Shown piece by piece: positions 55,301-63,935 of a stretch of 64,000 nt of DNA (positions within the stretch are counted from its first letter, which is position 1; every line of letters starts with the position of its first letter). The notes beneath the pieces were generated by a model. The model made no database searches. It was given only the letters and a program-made list of their open reading frames with translations, and was not told where the DNA came from. Source of the stretch: Gemmatales bacterium (GTDB taxonomy: Bacteria > Planctomycetota > Planctomycetia > Gemmatales > HRBIN36); the NCBI GenBank assembly GCA_025060195.1, contig JANXCQ010000006.1, positions 1 through 64,000 on the forward strand, in the 5' to 3' direction. A program made the position numbers and the translations under genes.

Positions 55301-56084
55301 ACCGCACGACTTGTGGAGCAGCCTTCGGCTGTTTCGGATCGCGGTATAACTGAAAGCGGTAAATTCCCTGGGAAAAACGGTAATATTCACCAGCGATCCG
55401 CCCCTGAAATCCAGCATAGCCGACCGTGCCGTAAATCCAGTTATCTAAGCCGTAGAGCAAATTGCTAGGTCCGGCATGAGTATCGTACGTGCCCCATCCT
55501 GAGATTAATGTGTGCCATTCATCGGCACGATCGTCGCTATCCACATCACGGAGGAATAACGTGTGAGGAGGAGCATGGACCACGACTCCTTCATAAGCAA
55601 AGAGAAATGAAGTAGGGATACTGAGCTTATCAGCGAAGGTCTTGACACGGTCAATGCGTCCATCTTGATCTGTATCCTCGCAAATAACTAAGCGATCGTG
55701 GCCCTGACCTTGGGGTTGGAGATTATTGGGGTAATCAACGGTGACTGCTACCCAGAGGCGCCCCCTTTCATCCCAATTGAAGGCGATTGGTTTACCCCCT
55801 AAGTCAGGCTCTGCAACCACGAGTTGAATCTCTAAGTGCTCAGGATGAACGAAATGTTTGATTGACTCTTCTGGCTGGAGCGGTTTTTGTATTTTCGTGA
55901 TTATTTCAGTCCTTCCGCCGCTACGGTACACGGGTACCTTAGCTTCCATATATTCAAATGGTTTCACGTCTGTTCTTGGTGAGGTGAGGGCAGGGGGACT
56001 TACGAGCTTGGTCAACTGATCTGATTGGGCCCATGCCAGTGTCAGGGCAGCGAAGCCTGCCAAGATCAGTGCCCTAGTCTGCAT
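52341..56084 (-). CDS. Large PVC-type haem-binding protein with propeller and HEAT-like repeats
   Basis: 1247 residues. Signal peptide: ALILAGFAALTLAWA. Residues ~75-475 are a membrane-bound-dehydrogenase-type propeller (FNWDERGRLWVAVTVDYPN; GLGLSEDGEIFASTANGNP). A helical HEAT-like repeat region spans ~480-890. A c-type cytochrome domain with CAKCH (near residue 931) and IGPDLTGM as distal ligand region follows, then a C-terminal ~200-residue beta domain. Such proteins are hallmark planctomycete/verrucomicrobial periplasmic enzymes whose substrate, probably sugar-derived, is not established. A 77-residue protein is encoded 11 bp upstream on the same strand. Confidence 0.9.
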   Translation of the reverse strand: MQTRALILAGFAALTLAWAQSDQLTKLVSPPALTSPRTDVKPFEYMEAKVPVYRSGGRTEIITKIQKPLQPEESIKHFVHPEHLEIQLVVAEPDLGGKPIAFNWDERGRLWVAVTVDYPNNLQPQGQGHDRLVICEDTDQDGRIDRVKTFADKLSIPTSFLFAYEGVVVHAPPHTLFLRDVDSDDRADEWHTLISGWGTYDTHAGPSNLLYGLDNWIYGTVGYAGFQGRIAGEYYRFSQGIYRFQLYRDPKQPKAAPQVVRFEFLRNTNNNTWGLGLSEDGEIFASTANGNPSVHLDIPNRYYEKVLGWSPGPLPTIAESARFYPITNKIRQVDFHGSFTAASGHLLYTARTYPPVYWNRAVFVADPTGHLVATLVLERRGSGYRAKYGWNLLASDDEWCAPIAAAVGPDGNVWVIDWYSYIVQHNPTPPGFRTGRGNAYETPLRDTKHGRIYRLVQRLGKTLPYPRFHPQMPRTYLDALSHENLFWRLHAQRIITERQYTELIPDITRLIYSDKLDACQLNVGAIHALWTLHGLGHFHGDPVEKSWPQILQALRHPSPAVRKNAVLVLPASREGLDALLMSGILEDPDPAIQKALLLRISELPSGDWMIDYLSRHFGNPGWSQDRGLLHAYTIAAATHLPEWLRALTRINKPNLDAAWSAVLDRIALHAGRAQNQDTIQVLLESLEKLPPEIQVRLLDSWMRGAPTRGKFEFAPVMEKRLHNLITHLPDSSARLLMMLALRWNSDLAKSQAKAIRQRLEREVTNNRLDFELRLRAAQQLAELFEENDEVAQFLIQQITPQADPEWVEGIATALVRMSSPAILDKCIAASRHLTPGGRKALLNQILTKEAWLPQILQHLAKGTISPTELSLEQRQALLQHRNPELAALANKVLSATGVLPSPDRQKVIEHLSMATKRKGNVNAGRKIFQAHCAKCHTHQGEGNKIGPDLTGMAVHSKEHLLVEILDPSRSVEGNYRQYVVATKSGRVLSGLLVAESKTTVELLDAENKTHVIPREEIEEFQASNKSLMPEGFEQQLKLEELADLLEFLTYRQKYVPLPLERVATAVSTRGMFYRADAEQERLIFPDWLPKTFRDVPFHLVDPRGTRVPNVILLYSSQGTYPPKMPKSVTLPCNLPVNAIHLLSGVSGWGYPLGRKGSLSLIVRLHYADGQREDHLLRNGEHFADYIRRVDVPGSEFAFALGQQQIRYLVIRPMRTSHVTERIEFLKGTDDTAPIIMAVTVELAESQN

Positions 56085-56095
56085 AGCTTTCGCTC

Positions 56096-56329
56096 CTATG
56101 GTTGGGAATGAGATTCTTCCTGTGCCCCGTTAGGAAGTTCTGCGCTCGTGGGGATAAACAATCCCAGGTGAATGAGGGTTTCCGGGGGCTCTTTTAGTAG
56201 TTCCTGCAAGATATAGTCACGTCCCCAGTCCTCGTTTTGGACGGCTTCTAGGGGCGGGACATCCTTATGAAGCTGCTCTTTGACAATGCGCCAGGCTTCT
56301 TCCGTGGTCAGGTCATAAATGCTTCTCAT
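56096..56329 (-). CDS. Small hypothetical protein
   Basis: 77 residues starting MRSIYDLTTEEAWRIVKEQ. It is acidic, mostly helical by appearance, with no signal or membrane segment. The gene ends 11 bp before the PVC haem protein gene on the same strand, so the two are probably co-transcribed. The family is not recognised. It is divergent from the macro-domain gene, with about 90 bp between the starts that must hold both promoters. Confidence 0.6.
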   Translation of the reverse strand: MRSIYDLTTEEAWRIVKEQLHKDVPPLEAVQNEDWGRDYILQELLKEPPETLIHLGLFIPTSAELPNGAQEESHSQP

Positions 56330-56422
56330 GGCAAGCCTATTTCTGTGTAGTCAAGGTAGCTGTCAATTATTATATTGTCATGAGAAACCCCATTAGCATG
56401 ATAGTTTTGTGGAGGTACGTAA

Positions 56423-56968
56423 ATGCAACTGTCAATACTCGATCGGCTACAGATCTTGCGAGGGGATATCACGAAACTACAAGTGGATGCCATTGTCAAC
56501 GCAGCGAATGAACGGTTAGCGCCGGGTGGCGGCGTGGATGGGGCAATTCGGCGATCGGCGGGACCTGAGCTTGATGAAGCGTGCCGACGATTAGGAGGTT
56601 GTCCCGTGGGCGAGGCGCGCATTACACCGGGCTTTCGACTACCCGCTAAGTATGTCATCCACACGGTAGGACCGGTGTATCGCGACGGTGCCCAGGGTGA
56701 ACCTCACTTGTTGCGCTCGTGTTATATCAATGCGCTGAAGCTAGCTGAGGAAAATGGCCTGCGAAGCCTCGCATTCCCCTGCATTGCGACAGGCATTTAT
56801 GGTTATCCCAAGAAGGAGGCCTGCGCGATTGCAACAGAAGCGGTGACCGATTGGCTGCGAGGTCACTCATTGCCAGAACGAGTAATCTTTTGCTGCTTTG
56901 AGCAAGAGGACTACGATCTCTACTGCGAGCAACTGAAAAAACTTCAGACTATGACAAGCGAGCAGTAA
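56423..56968 (+). CDS. Macro-domain protein, O-acetyl-ADP-ribose deacetylase type
   Basis: 181 residues. The macro-domain blocks are clear: RGDITKLQVDAIVNAANERL, APGGGVDGAIRRSAG, YVIHTVGPVYRDG and FPCIATGIYGYPKKEACAI. The layout matches MacroD-type YmdB-like enzymes, with the catalytic-site G-GGVDGAIRR and the TGIYGYP loop. They hydrolyse O-acetyl-ADP-ribose or remove ADP-ribose from proteins. The decayed DUF1080 gene starts 20 bp after the stop, so the two once formed an operon. Confidence 0.92.
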   Translation: MQLSILDRLQILRGDITKLQVDAIVNAANERLAPGGGVDGAIRRSAGPELDEACRRLGGCPVGEARITPGFRLPAKYVIHTVGPVYRDGAQGEPHLLRSCYINALKLAEENGLRSLAFPCIATGIYGYPKKEACAIATEAVTDWLRGHSLPERVIFCCFEQEDYDLYCEQLKKLQTMTSEQ

Positions 56969-56987
56969 CTAAGAAAGGAGTATACTT

Positions 56988-57470
56988 GTGAAGCTAAATA
57001 TCACGATAGGGTCGGCCCTAGGTAGGATGGTTCTGCTAGTAATGATCAGCAAAGCCTCTGGTCAGTACGGTGACATTAGCGATCTGAGAATTCTCAAGCC
57101 TCGAGAGAAAGCTCACATAAGAAGTGAGCACCCACCAGATCGAGCGAGTGTTTTGTTCAGTGCGAGAAATCTTGCTAATTGGACTAAGCTCAATGGAAAA
57201 TCGCCAACTGATTGGCGCATTGTTCGTTATGTGACGGGGGTAGTCCTTGGGACAGATAACATAATAACTAAGCAATGCTCCGCCGGGAAATTTAGATTAG
57301 GCGTAGGGTTCCCGTGCTCTGTCTATCGCATGCTAAGGGTGAAGTCATGGGCAACAATGGCGCTTATAGGCATCGACGGGATGATGTGCAGAAACTAGAT
57401 ACGTAAGGTCTGGAGTGTCAGGAAAATGATGGTAGGGGGATTTACTAATGTGACAGCACTGCTGGCAAAT
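56988..57470 (+). pseudogene. Decayed DUF1080 (3-keto-disaccharide hydrolase-type) gene
   Basis: A GTG at 56988 with AAGGAG in front opens a frame that retains a signal-like start and then VLFSARNLANWTKLNGKSP, TDWRIVR and GTDNIITKQ, the beginning of a DUF1080 domain (usually LFDGKDLxxWxxxDGK-SPADWKV, IVTKQ). Around 57310-57330 the homology moves to another frame, AKGEVMGNNGAYRHRRDDVQ, equivalent to the family's KGQxRGNSGVYLxGRYEVQ. It then meets stops, with GLECQENDGRGIY equivalent to GLEGxDNECGGIY beyond. The 3' part is missing or unreadable. Confidence rests on recognising several family blocks in order. Confidence 0.75.
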
Positions 57471-57880
57471 TCGTGCAAAGACCCTACTTTTGCTAACGCT
57501 AGTTTATGTTACTGAACTCTGTGAATGGGGAGAAAAGAAAGCTTCTATGGGACGATGCTAGCCCGTAATGGAGTCATGACTCATGAGAAGGTAAGAATAC
57601 TTGCCGATAATATACGGGCTGCATTGGGAAGATGATCCTAGCGGTGCAGGTCTGATCGTACTTTAGGATTTCTAGATATTCGATACGATTCCATAATATT
57701 TGGCGATTGCCTGTGAATTAGTAAATGCTCATAGTCACAATCTAGTCTTCATTCACATGCAGTGCCTGTGATAGAAAATGTTTATAAGGGAGGTAGTTTC
57801 TCTTTTTTGGCTAAGAACTAGAGGGGGATCTTCATGAGGACTTTAGTCGGATTTCTTTCTCATGCCCTAACTAAGCAAAC
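57471..57880. other. Intergenic stretch after the DUF1080 relic
   Basis: About 400 bp of AT-rich sequence. It may contain the unreadable 3' end of the DUF1080 relic and the promoter of the MATE gene. No RNA gene or repeat was recognised. Confidence 0.35.
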
Positions 57881-59359
57881 ATGAACCTTGAATGCTATGA
57901 TGGAATGAGTATTTCCTCTGAGAAAATGGATGAACCCCGCAAGTTCGAGATGAATGAGCCAAGTTGGTGGACACTGCTGAAAGAATTACTCCGTGTAGCA
58001 GGGCCATTGGTCATCTCCAGCGGGTGTTGGACTATAGAGTTGGCCTTGGATCGGATGTTTCTTAGCTGGTATCATCCCTTAGCCGTAGGTGCAGCGGTGC
58101 AATCGGCTATGGTGTTTTGGGCCGTTTTTGTATTGCCCTATAATTGCATCGGCTATGTAGGCACATTTGTCGCACAATACCATGGGGCAGGAAAAGTGGA
58201 CCGCCAAGGTCCGGTAGTGTGGCAAGGACTTTATTTAGCCATGCTGGTAGGACTTATCGCGCTGGCATGGTTGCCATTCGCGCAAGCTACGGTTGACTGG
58301 TTAGGGCACGAGGCGCAATTGCGTCAATGGGAGCGGGAGTACTTAATCTGCTTGATTGTTTCGGCGCTGCCCACGCTGGTGGTAGCGGCTATTAGTGGCT
58401 TTTTTGCAGGCCGAGGAGAGACTTGGGCAGTTCTTGCAATCAATTTAGTAAGCGTTATAACAAATTTAGTTTTGGACTATGCCTTGATTTTCGGACATTG
58501 GGGGTTAGCGGAATTGGGCGTGGTTGGAGCGGGAATAGCAACCGTGATAGCGGCAATTGTTTCTGCAATGCTGGCGTTAGGCCTATTTTGGCGTAACAAG
58601 TATCGAGAATACTGCGGAACATGGCAAGGGCGAGCGATAGAAGTGGCACTGTTGAGGCGGTTACTGCGCTATGGGCTACCTGCGGGTTTACAGTGGTGGT
58701 TCGATAGCTTAGCATGGACGGTGTTCTTAGTGGTGATTGGGTGGATGGGTGCGGAAGAATTAAGCGCGACTAGCGTCGCGTTTGCCATTAATTCGGTGGC
58801 CTTCGTGCCAATGCTAGGGTTGGGACAGGCCATTAGTGTTTTGGTCGGACAACATTTAGGTGAGAATCGACCTGGGGCAGCGTCTCAGGTGACCTGGATA
58901 GGGTTTGGGATAACTTGGCTGTATATGAGTGTGGTGGCTGGATTATATTATTGGGCGCCGGGCATTTTCGTGGACTGGTTTTACGTATTCACTTCAGACA
59001 AGTTTCAGATATTACATATGCAAGCCAGAGTTCGTGAGCTAACTTGCTGGTTGCTTCAATTTGTTGCTCTGTATTGTTTATTCGACAGCATGAATATCGT
59101 ATTCTCCTCAGCATTACGTGGAGCAGGAGATACGGTCTACATAACATGGATGTCAGCTGGATTAGCAGTGCCTGTGTTGATTGTGCCTAGCTGGTTAGCC
59201 TGGTACTATGATTGGGGCTTAGGCGTGGCGTGGGGCTTTGCTACTGGTTACGTGATCGTGCTGGCCTTGGTGTTCTTAGGACGTTTTTTGGGAGGTAAAT
59301 GGAGAACTATGCGTGTGATAGAGTGGAATTATAGAAGCCCAGAGGGAGGTGGGTTCTAA
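57881..59359 (+). CDS. MATE-family multidrug/Na+-driven exporter
   Basis: 492 residues with 12 hydrophobic segments, as expected of MATE proteins. Family blocks include [37 protein letters not shown] in the N-lobe and [19 protein letters not shown] in the C-lobe. The first ATG (57881) has no clear Shine-Dalgarno sequence; in-frame ATGs at 57905, 57926 or 57950 are alternatives. Substrate cannot be predicted. Its end overlaps the convergent dapA stop by 4 bp. Confidence 0.9.
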   Translation: MNLECYDGMSISSEKMDEPRKFEMNEPSWWTLLKELLRVAGPLVISSGCWTIELALDRMFLSWYHPLAVGAAVQSAMVFWAVFVLPYNCIGYVGTFVAQYHGAGKVDRQGPVVWQGLYLAMLVGLIALAWLPFAQATVDWLGHEAQLRQWEREYLICLIVSALPTLVVAAISGFFAGRGETWAVLAINLVSVITNLVLDYALIFGHWGLAELGVVGAGIATVIAAIVSAMLALGLFWRNKYREYCGTWQGRAIEVALLRRLLRYGLPAGLQWWFDSLAWTVFLVVIGWMGAEELSATSVAFAINSVAFVPMLGLGQAISVLVGQHLGENRPGAASQVTWIGFGITWLYMSVVAGLYYWAPGIFVDWFYVFTSDKFQILHMQARVRELTCWLLQFVALYCLFDSMNIVFSSALRGAGDTVYITWMSAGLAVPVLIVPSWLAWYYDWGLGVAWGFATGYVIVLALVFLGRFLGGKWRTMRVIEWNYRSPEGGGF

Positions 59360-60267
59360 GATGGAAGCAGGCCATAGTCTTGTAAGGTCTTACGAATTTT
59401 CGCTTCACCGGATATATCCAGAGGGCATAGAGGTAAGCGGAGTTCCCCACTGTCCATTTGGAGCAGCTTCATAGCCGTTTTGATGGGAATGGGATTAGTC
59501 GCGACGGTGAGCATATCCCGGCAAAGAGGAAAAAGTTTGCGATGCCAAGCAATGGCTTGCATGAGGTCGCCCTTCAGGAAGGCAGTGATCATGGCTTTAA
59601 CGTCCTTGGGAACTATATTGCCGACCACAGAGACTACCCCGCGACCGCCGACACTCATGATCGGAAGGGTGAGGCTGTCGTCTCCGCTAAGGATGGTTAG
59701 GTCAGTAGTGACTGCAATCTGAGACACTTGATCCAAGGAGCCGCTAGCTTCCTTAATCCCAACGATGTTGGGGATTTCCGCCAAGCGTGCGATGGTCTCA
59801 GGTAGGATGTTAGAACCAGTACGGCTTGGAATATTGTAGAGGATAATTGGAATATCCACGGCTTCTGCAATAGAAGCGAAATGGCGATAATAGCCTTCTT
59901 GGGTCGGCTTGTTATAGTAAGGCCCGACCATCAATGCCGCGTCTGCGCCCGCGCGGTGTGCGAACCGAGTCAGCCGAAGAGCTTCGCGAGTGCTGTTGGA
60001 GCCGGTTCCCGCCATGACCTTGATGCGGCCACGAGCACGTTCCACTACTGCAGCGATAACACGTTCATGCTCGTCATGGTCGAGGGTGGGGGACTCACCC
60101 GTAGTGCCGACAGGAACTAAACAGTCGGTGCCTTGTTCAACATGCCAGTCTACCAGACGATTAAGCCGCTCCCAGTCGATTTCGCCGTTGCGGAAGGGAG
60201 TGATGAGCGCCACGGAGAGGCCGGTAAAGCGTTCGCCCTTAGTACGCGGCAAGGAATTGATGGCCAT
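59356..60267 (-). CDS. dapA: 4-hydroxy-tetrahydrodipicolinate synthase
   Basis: About 303 residues from ATG 60267, chosen for the GAGG about 8 bases upstream and because it begins shortly before the conserved SVALITPF block. TIM-barrel aldolase signatures: [44 protein letters not shown] (Tyr ~144) and VGIKEASGS (Schiff-base Lys ~172). It condenses pyruvate and aspartate semialdehyde, the first committed step to diaminopimelate and lysine. It is monocistronic by the look of the neighbours, convergent with the MATE gene and divergent from the GNAT gene. Confidence 0.93.
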   Translation of the reverse strand: MAINSLPRTKGERFTGLSVALITPFRNGEIDWERLNRLVDWHVEQGTDCLVPVGTTGESPTLDHDEHERVIAAVVERARGRIKVMAGTGSNSTREALRLTRFAHRAGADAALMVGPYYNKPTQEGYYRHFASIAEAVDIPIILYNIPSRTGSNILPETIARLAEIPNIVGIKEASGSLDQVSQIAVTTDLTILSGDDSLTLPIMSVGGRGVVSVVGNIVPKDVKAMITAFLKGDLMQAIAWHRKLFPLCRDMLTVATNPIPIKTAMKLLQMDSGELRLPLCPLDISGEAKIRKTLQDYGLLPS

Positions 60268-60377
60268 AGCGACGTCCTCGCGAGGTTCAGACAATAAGCA
60301 AAGGCAGCTAACGGGAATGCGGTCTTTTGGCACTCACTGGTTTCACCAAGTTGCAGTATATTAGTAAGGTCAAAATC

Positions 60378-60965
60378 ATGGAGCAAGGATTTATTGGCGA
60401 AATACTAGCCACGGTGTCATCCATGTCGGAGGCGGTTCACCATCGGCTCAACCAGGAAGGCGAATGGCAAGTTCGGGCAGCGACTTGGAGTGACTTAGAG
60501 ACCATCGTGAGGCTAAATTGCGAGTTGGCTTGGGAATCAGAGGGCAAACAGCTGGATGCGGCGCGTTTGCGACAAGGTGTGGCAGCGGTACTGACGGACG
60601 CTTCTAAAGGGCGATATTTTGTGGCCGAGCAGGAGGGAGCAATAGCAGGACAAGTGATGATGACGTGGGAGTGGAGCGACTGGCGCAATGGTTGGTTTTG
60701 GTGGTTGCAAAGCGTGTACGTCAAGCCGGAGCACCGTCGGCGGGGAGTATTGCGGAGCTTAGTGAAACATTTAGAGGGATTAGCTCGCCAACAGGGCGAT
60801 GTGGTCGGGCTACGGTTGTATGTGGAAAAGAGGAATTGTCTGGCACAATCAGCCTACGCGCGGCTAGGATTTCGGGAGGCGGGTTACCATGTGTTGGAAA
60901 TCGTTCCGTGGCCGAGTGCCGACGTAGATCCATCGTCTTCTTGCAAAACCTCGCAGATGGGATAG
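60378..60965 (+). CDS. GNAT-family N-acetyltransferase
   Basis: About 195 residues from ATG 60378 (AAGG eight bases before it). The N-terminal part VRAATWSDLETIVRLN leads into the GNAT core: SVYVKPEHRRRGVLRSLVKH carries the acetyl-CoA pyrophosphate loop (R-R-R-G-V-L). The later YVEKRNCLAQSAYARLGF is motif B. Acceptor amine unknown. The gene is divergent from dapA; the starts are about 110 bp apart. Nothing links it to a pathway. Confidence 0.88.
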   Translation: MEQGFIGEILATVSSMSEAVHHRLNQEGEWQVRAATWSDLETIVRLNCELAWESEGKQLDAARLRQGVAAVLTDASKGRYFVAEQEGAIAGQVMMTWEWSDWRNGWFWWLQSVYVKPEHRRRGVLRSLVKHLEGLARQQGDVVGLRLYVEKRNCLAQSAYARLGFREAGYHVLEIVPWPSADVDPSSSCKTSQMG

Positions 60966-61108
60966 TATCAATGTAGCAGGCAGTGCTACGGAAGGGCTAG
61001 GGCGTAAGTTGGTTGAAGGATTGTGACCGAGGGGGAATACTTGGAGGTGAGGGGACGTGCAAGCGAAAAGGTCATCGAAATGCCAACATAAGCTAAAGGA
61101 GCAAGATC

Positions 61109-62071
61109 ATGGCGAAACCGTCTTCGCAACCTGATTGGCTAGACGATCATGTGTCTCCTTCGACAGGCAGTGGTAGGGAGGAGAGTGGAGGGCTGACTTC
61201 GGTGCCTACGGGACCGTCCACAAGTAGTGCAAGTGGTTCGTCGGGCCCGCCAATTAAGGTTTCTTCCACCTCTGTGCCCAGACCAAGCGCGCCATCAATA
61301 TCGCAGTTAGGAGGTGTGGAATGTATACCGCGGGTTCGATATTTCCGAAAACTGTTTCGTGGACATGTGTATCCGCTGGTGGTGCAGTTAGGTGCCAAGG
61401 GAGGTGAATCTGTAGGCCCTTTGCCTGCGGGCGCCCAAGTGGAAGTGCAACCATTTCTTCCCGGTGCCATGGTTTGGCCCCAGAAGCGAACTTTACAGGG
61501 AGACAAGCGGGAGGCCCGCTTTTGGGTGATGCCTTTAGCGAAAGGAAAACTAAGGGAAGGATATGTGAGTATCAGCAGCGGGACGGGCAAGGCGCAAGAG
61601 CTTCGCGTTCCTATGCGGGTCAAGGAAGGTCGGGGCTGGCTGTTTTGGCTGTGTCTATGGTTGACGTTATTACTCCCTGTGGGAGTGTTTATCTTGAGAG
61701 CGTTGCCAGTGGATACAGTGGTGTTTGAGTACACCGCGATTCGCCCCAGTCCGAGCACTGGAGAGGAAACGGCGATGCCGTTCAAGGGTCGGAAAGCGGT
61801 GGAAGCGTGGCTGGAGGATCTCGAAGCCGAGGCGAAGGCAATCCCAGCCCAGGAGCGCAGCATACGCCACTGGTTGATGTTATTGCTGGGCAAGGGGAAG
61901 CCTTATTTAGCCGAAGCCTATGATGGTTACGAAATCATGCTCCAGGAAAACATGTTAGCTGAACCCATAGTTTTCGTCGTTATGTTGCTGATTACCTTGA
62001 TAGTGGGCTGGTGGACTGGCGCGAAACGGAGGACGGTAGTCGGGGAGGTTATGAAAGTAACGGGCCCATAG
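61109..62071 (+). CDS. Hypothetical membrane protein
   Basis: 320 residues with AAAGGAG in front of the ATG. A Ser/Pro/Gly-rich cytoplasmic-looking N-terminus (~1-60) is followed by a beta-rich region (~65-170; VYPLVVQLGAKGG, REGYVSISSGTGKAQELR). Two hydrophobic segments lie at ~176-195 (WLFWLCLWLTLLLPVGVFIL) and near the C-terminus (IVFVVMLLITLIVGWW), separated by an acidic loop of about 90 residues. No family was recognised. It lies between the GNAT gene and the sigma/anti-sigma pair, whose transcription converges on it. Confidence 0.65.
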   Translation: MAKPSSQPDWLDDHVSPSTGSGREESGGLTSVPTGPSTSSASGSSGPPIKVSSTSVPRPSAPSISQLGGVECIPRVRYFRKLFRGHVYPLVVQLGAKGGESVGPLPAGAQVEVQPFLPGAMVWPQKRTLQGDKREARFWVMPLAKGKLREGYVSISSGTGKAQELRVPMRVKEGRGWLFWLCLWLTLLLPVGVFILRALPVDTVVFEYTAIRPSPSTGEETAMPFKGRKAVEAWLEDLEAEAKAIPAQERSIRHWLMLLLGKGKPYLAEAYDGYEIMLQENMLAEPIVFVVMLLITLIVGWWTGAKRRTVVGEVMKVTGP

Positions 62072-62085
62072 GCCAAAAACTTTTG

Positions 62086-63228
62086 TTAGGGTGATTTTCC
62101 TGCAAACTCGTTGACTGCTAATCGCTTGAGTAGCGTGCCGGCGGGGCTAGCTTCACTGGGAGCAAGAACAACATCGTAACGGTCGCAGCCCGCAGCCAGT
62201 TGGCGTTCCCGATTAAGGTAAATGTCGTCCCGTGCATAATCGCCAAAACGCCGGCGTTGGAATTTCACATGGCCACCAACGCAAAGAACGTTTTGCCCCA
62301 GTCCCGCATGATTGGGGCTGTTTTTTGCGGACCAATGGGGGTCTTCTGCAGCTCGCAAGGGTCGATCAGCGAGTATCGGTAGGCAACCGTCATCTTGCAG
62401 CGTGAGGCCACACAATCGCCGCTCTTCGTCTCGGTATCCCAAATGATAAGCGTAGCATCCGCTCAAACGACGACACCACTGTTCAAATTCTCTGGCTTGT
62501 GCCTCATCTTGCGACGACGCCCATCGTAGCCATTCTTCTAGCGAAGGAGGCTCCGACGATTCTGCTACAGCACGAGAACGATTGGCAGGACAGATTACAG
62601 ATAAGTCATGATCCCAAGTACCAGAGCGACGCAAGAGTAAGACGAAAGCACCAGCCCTGGCCAGGGGCCCTTGTTCTTCGGGAGCGGGAAAGGAGTAGTT
62701 ATGCTGTTCGGCGTAACTGCGTAAGCAGGTATGAAATCGTCGTAGATTGTTTTGGCACGCTAGAACCCGCTCCCAGTGCTTGGCCTGAAGCAATACTGGC
62801 GGAACTAAGGAAGCCACCAGGAGGGACAAGATAGCTAATACCACAAAATCTACGAGGCGCCAAGATGACCGGCCTAAATCATAAGCTGTGATGCCTTTGT
62901 GAGAAGTCGGAGCCAGCGGCAAGGCATCGCTTTCGCCAAACGAGCGAGGATCATACGGAGACGGTATGGCAGACGAAACAGTCGTAGCATCGATAGAAGC
63001 GTTTACTTCGGTAACGTGGGCCACTATGGCTCGTAACGTACGATAGCGCAAACCATCGGGAAGTTCATCTTGTGGGAGATCATGCAAGCCTAAGCCATGT
63101 AGCCAATGGAGGAGAATGCTGAAGGCCTCACGCTGTTTTGGAGATTGTTCCAGCTTCAACTGAATGCGAAGTGCTTCCTCAGAATCCAGTAGGCCTAAAG
63201 CGTAGCCAATCAGATCTGCCTCCTCCAT
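62086..63228 (-). CDS. Anti-sigma-factor candidate with DUF1559/pseudopilin-like domain
   Basis: 380 residues. The N-terminal part (DLIGYALGLLDSEEALRIQ) resembles the helical sigma-binding region of anti-sigma factors but lacks the zinc ligands (HxxxCxxC). One transmembrane helix at ~128-150 (VDFVVLAILSLLVASLVPP) follows. It is followed directly by CQNNLRRFHTCLRSYAEQH and, near the C-terminus, GQNVLCVGGHVKFQ, the layout of DUF1559 proteins (CQNNLKQIGLALHNYHDT, NVLFxDGHVK). The sigma-factor gene ends 3 bp upstream, so the pair is co-transcribed. The topology (sigma-binding inside, pseudopilin-like domain outside) suggests an envelope signal. That it binds this sigma factor is inferred. Confidence 0.75.
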   Translation of the reverse strand: MEEADLIGYALGLLDSEEALRIQLKLEQSPKQREAFSILLHWLHGLGLHDLPQDELPDGLRYRTLRAIVAHVTEVNASIDATTVSSAIPSPYDPRSFGESDALPLAPTSHKGITAYDLGRSSWRLVDFVVLAILSLLVASLVPPVLLQAKHWERVLACQNNLRRFHTCLRSYAEQHNYSFPAPEEQGPLARAGAFVLLLRRSGTWDHDLSVICPANRSRAVAESSEPPSLEEWLRWASSQDEAQAREFEQWCRRLSGCYAYHLGYRDEERRLCGLTLQDDGCLPILADRPLRAAEDPHWSAKNSPNHAGLGQNVLCVGGHVKFQRRRFGDYARDDIYLNRERQLAAGCDRYDVVLAPSEASPAGTLLKRLAVNEFAGKSP

Positions 63229-63231
63229 ACC

Positions 63232-63888
63232 CTACTCCGCACGTAGTGGCTTGGCAGGTGGTTCGGCTGATTCGGAAGCCTCAGGTGCCAGGCGTGCCTG
63301 CAGCCAGTCGTGGATACGTTTGAGCGCGACATGTAGTCGAGACTTTACCGTCCCTATAGGGATTCCCAGGATGTCTGCGATATCCTGGTATTTCAGCCCG
63401 CGAAAGTAAGCAAGCAAGACAACGGCGCGCAAAGATTCTGGCAGACTTTGGAGAGCCTGCTGAACCAATTCGGCGCGCTCCTTCTCTTCCAGGGCTTCAA
63501 AAGGTTCCCTACTGGGACCACGAAGCGACTGTAGCAATGACCCTTGAGTCTCGTATCGTTCCGATTCGACGGTACGTTCCAAGCTAGCCGCTTGACGCCG
63601 AGCGCTACGTCGTAAAGCATCGATGGCTAAGTTGGTAGCAATAGCATAGAGCCAAGGCCGCACGGCTCGACCAAGTTGATATTGTTTAGCCCGCTGCAAG
63701 ACTTGGAGGAAAGTATTTTGGAAAATATCTTCAGCTAAAATCGGATCACTCGTGAAACGACGGAGGTAGATATAGAGTTCTCTTTCGTAGCGTCGAATCA
63801 GTTCGCCTAAAGCCTCCTTGCGCCCTTTTTGGAGTTGGGCCATTAATTCTTCATCGCTCAGCTGTGCCAGATCCCACTCCTGCAACAC
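63232..63888 (-). CDS. ECF sigma factor
   Basis: 218 residues from GTG 63888. Region 2: ALGELIRRYERELYIYLRRF, LAEDIFQNTFLQVLQRA, WLYAIATNLAIDALRR. Region 4: LPESLRAVVLLAYFRGLKYQ, IPIGTVKSRLHVALKRIHDW. A ~30-residue linker separates them. The anti-sigma candidate follows 3 bp downstream. Target promoters are not known. Its own promoter would lie in the ~50 bp before position 63937. Confidence 0.92.
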   Translation of the reverse strand: MLQEWDLAQLSDEELMAQLQKGRKEALGELIRRYERELYIYLRRFTSDPILAEDIFQNTFLQVLQRAKQYQLGRAVRPWLYAIATNLAIDALRRSARRQAASLERTVESERYETQGSLLQSLRGPSREPFEALEEKERAELVQQALQSLPESLRAVVLLAYFRGLKYQDIADILGIPIGTVKSRLHVALKRIHDWLQARLAPEASESAEPPAKPLRAE

Positions 63889-63935
63889 TGGCTACTCTTT
63901 GCTACGAGGTACTCAGAAAAAAGTTCGCACGCGAC

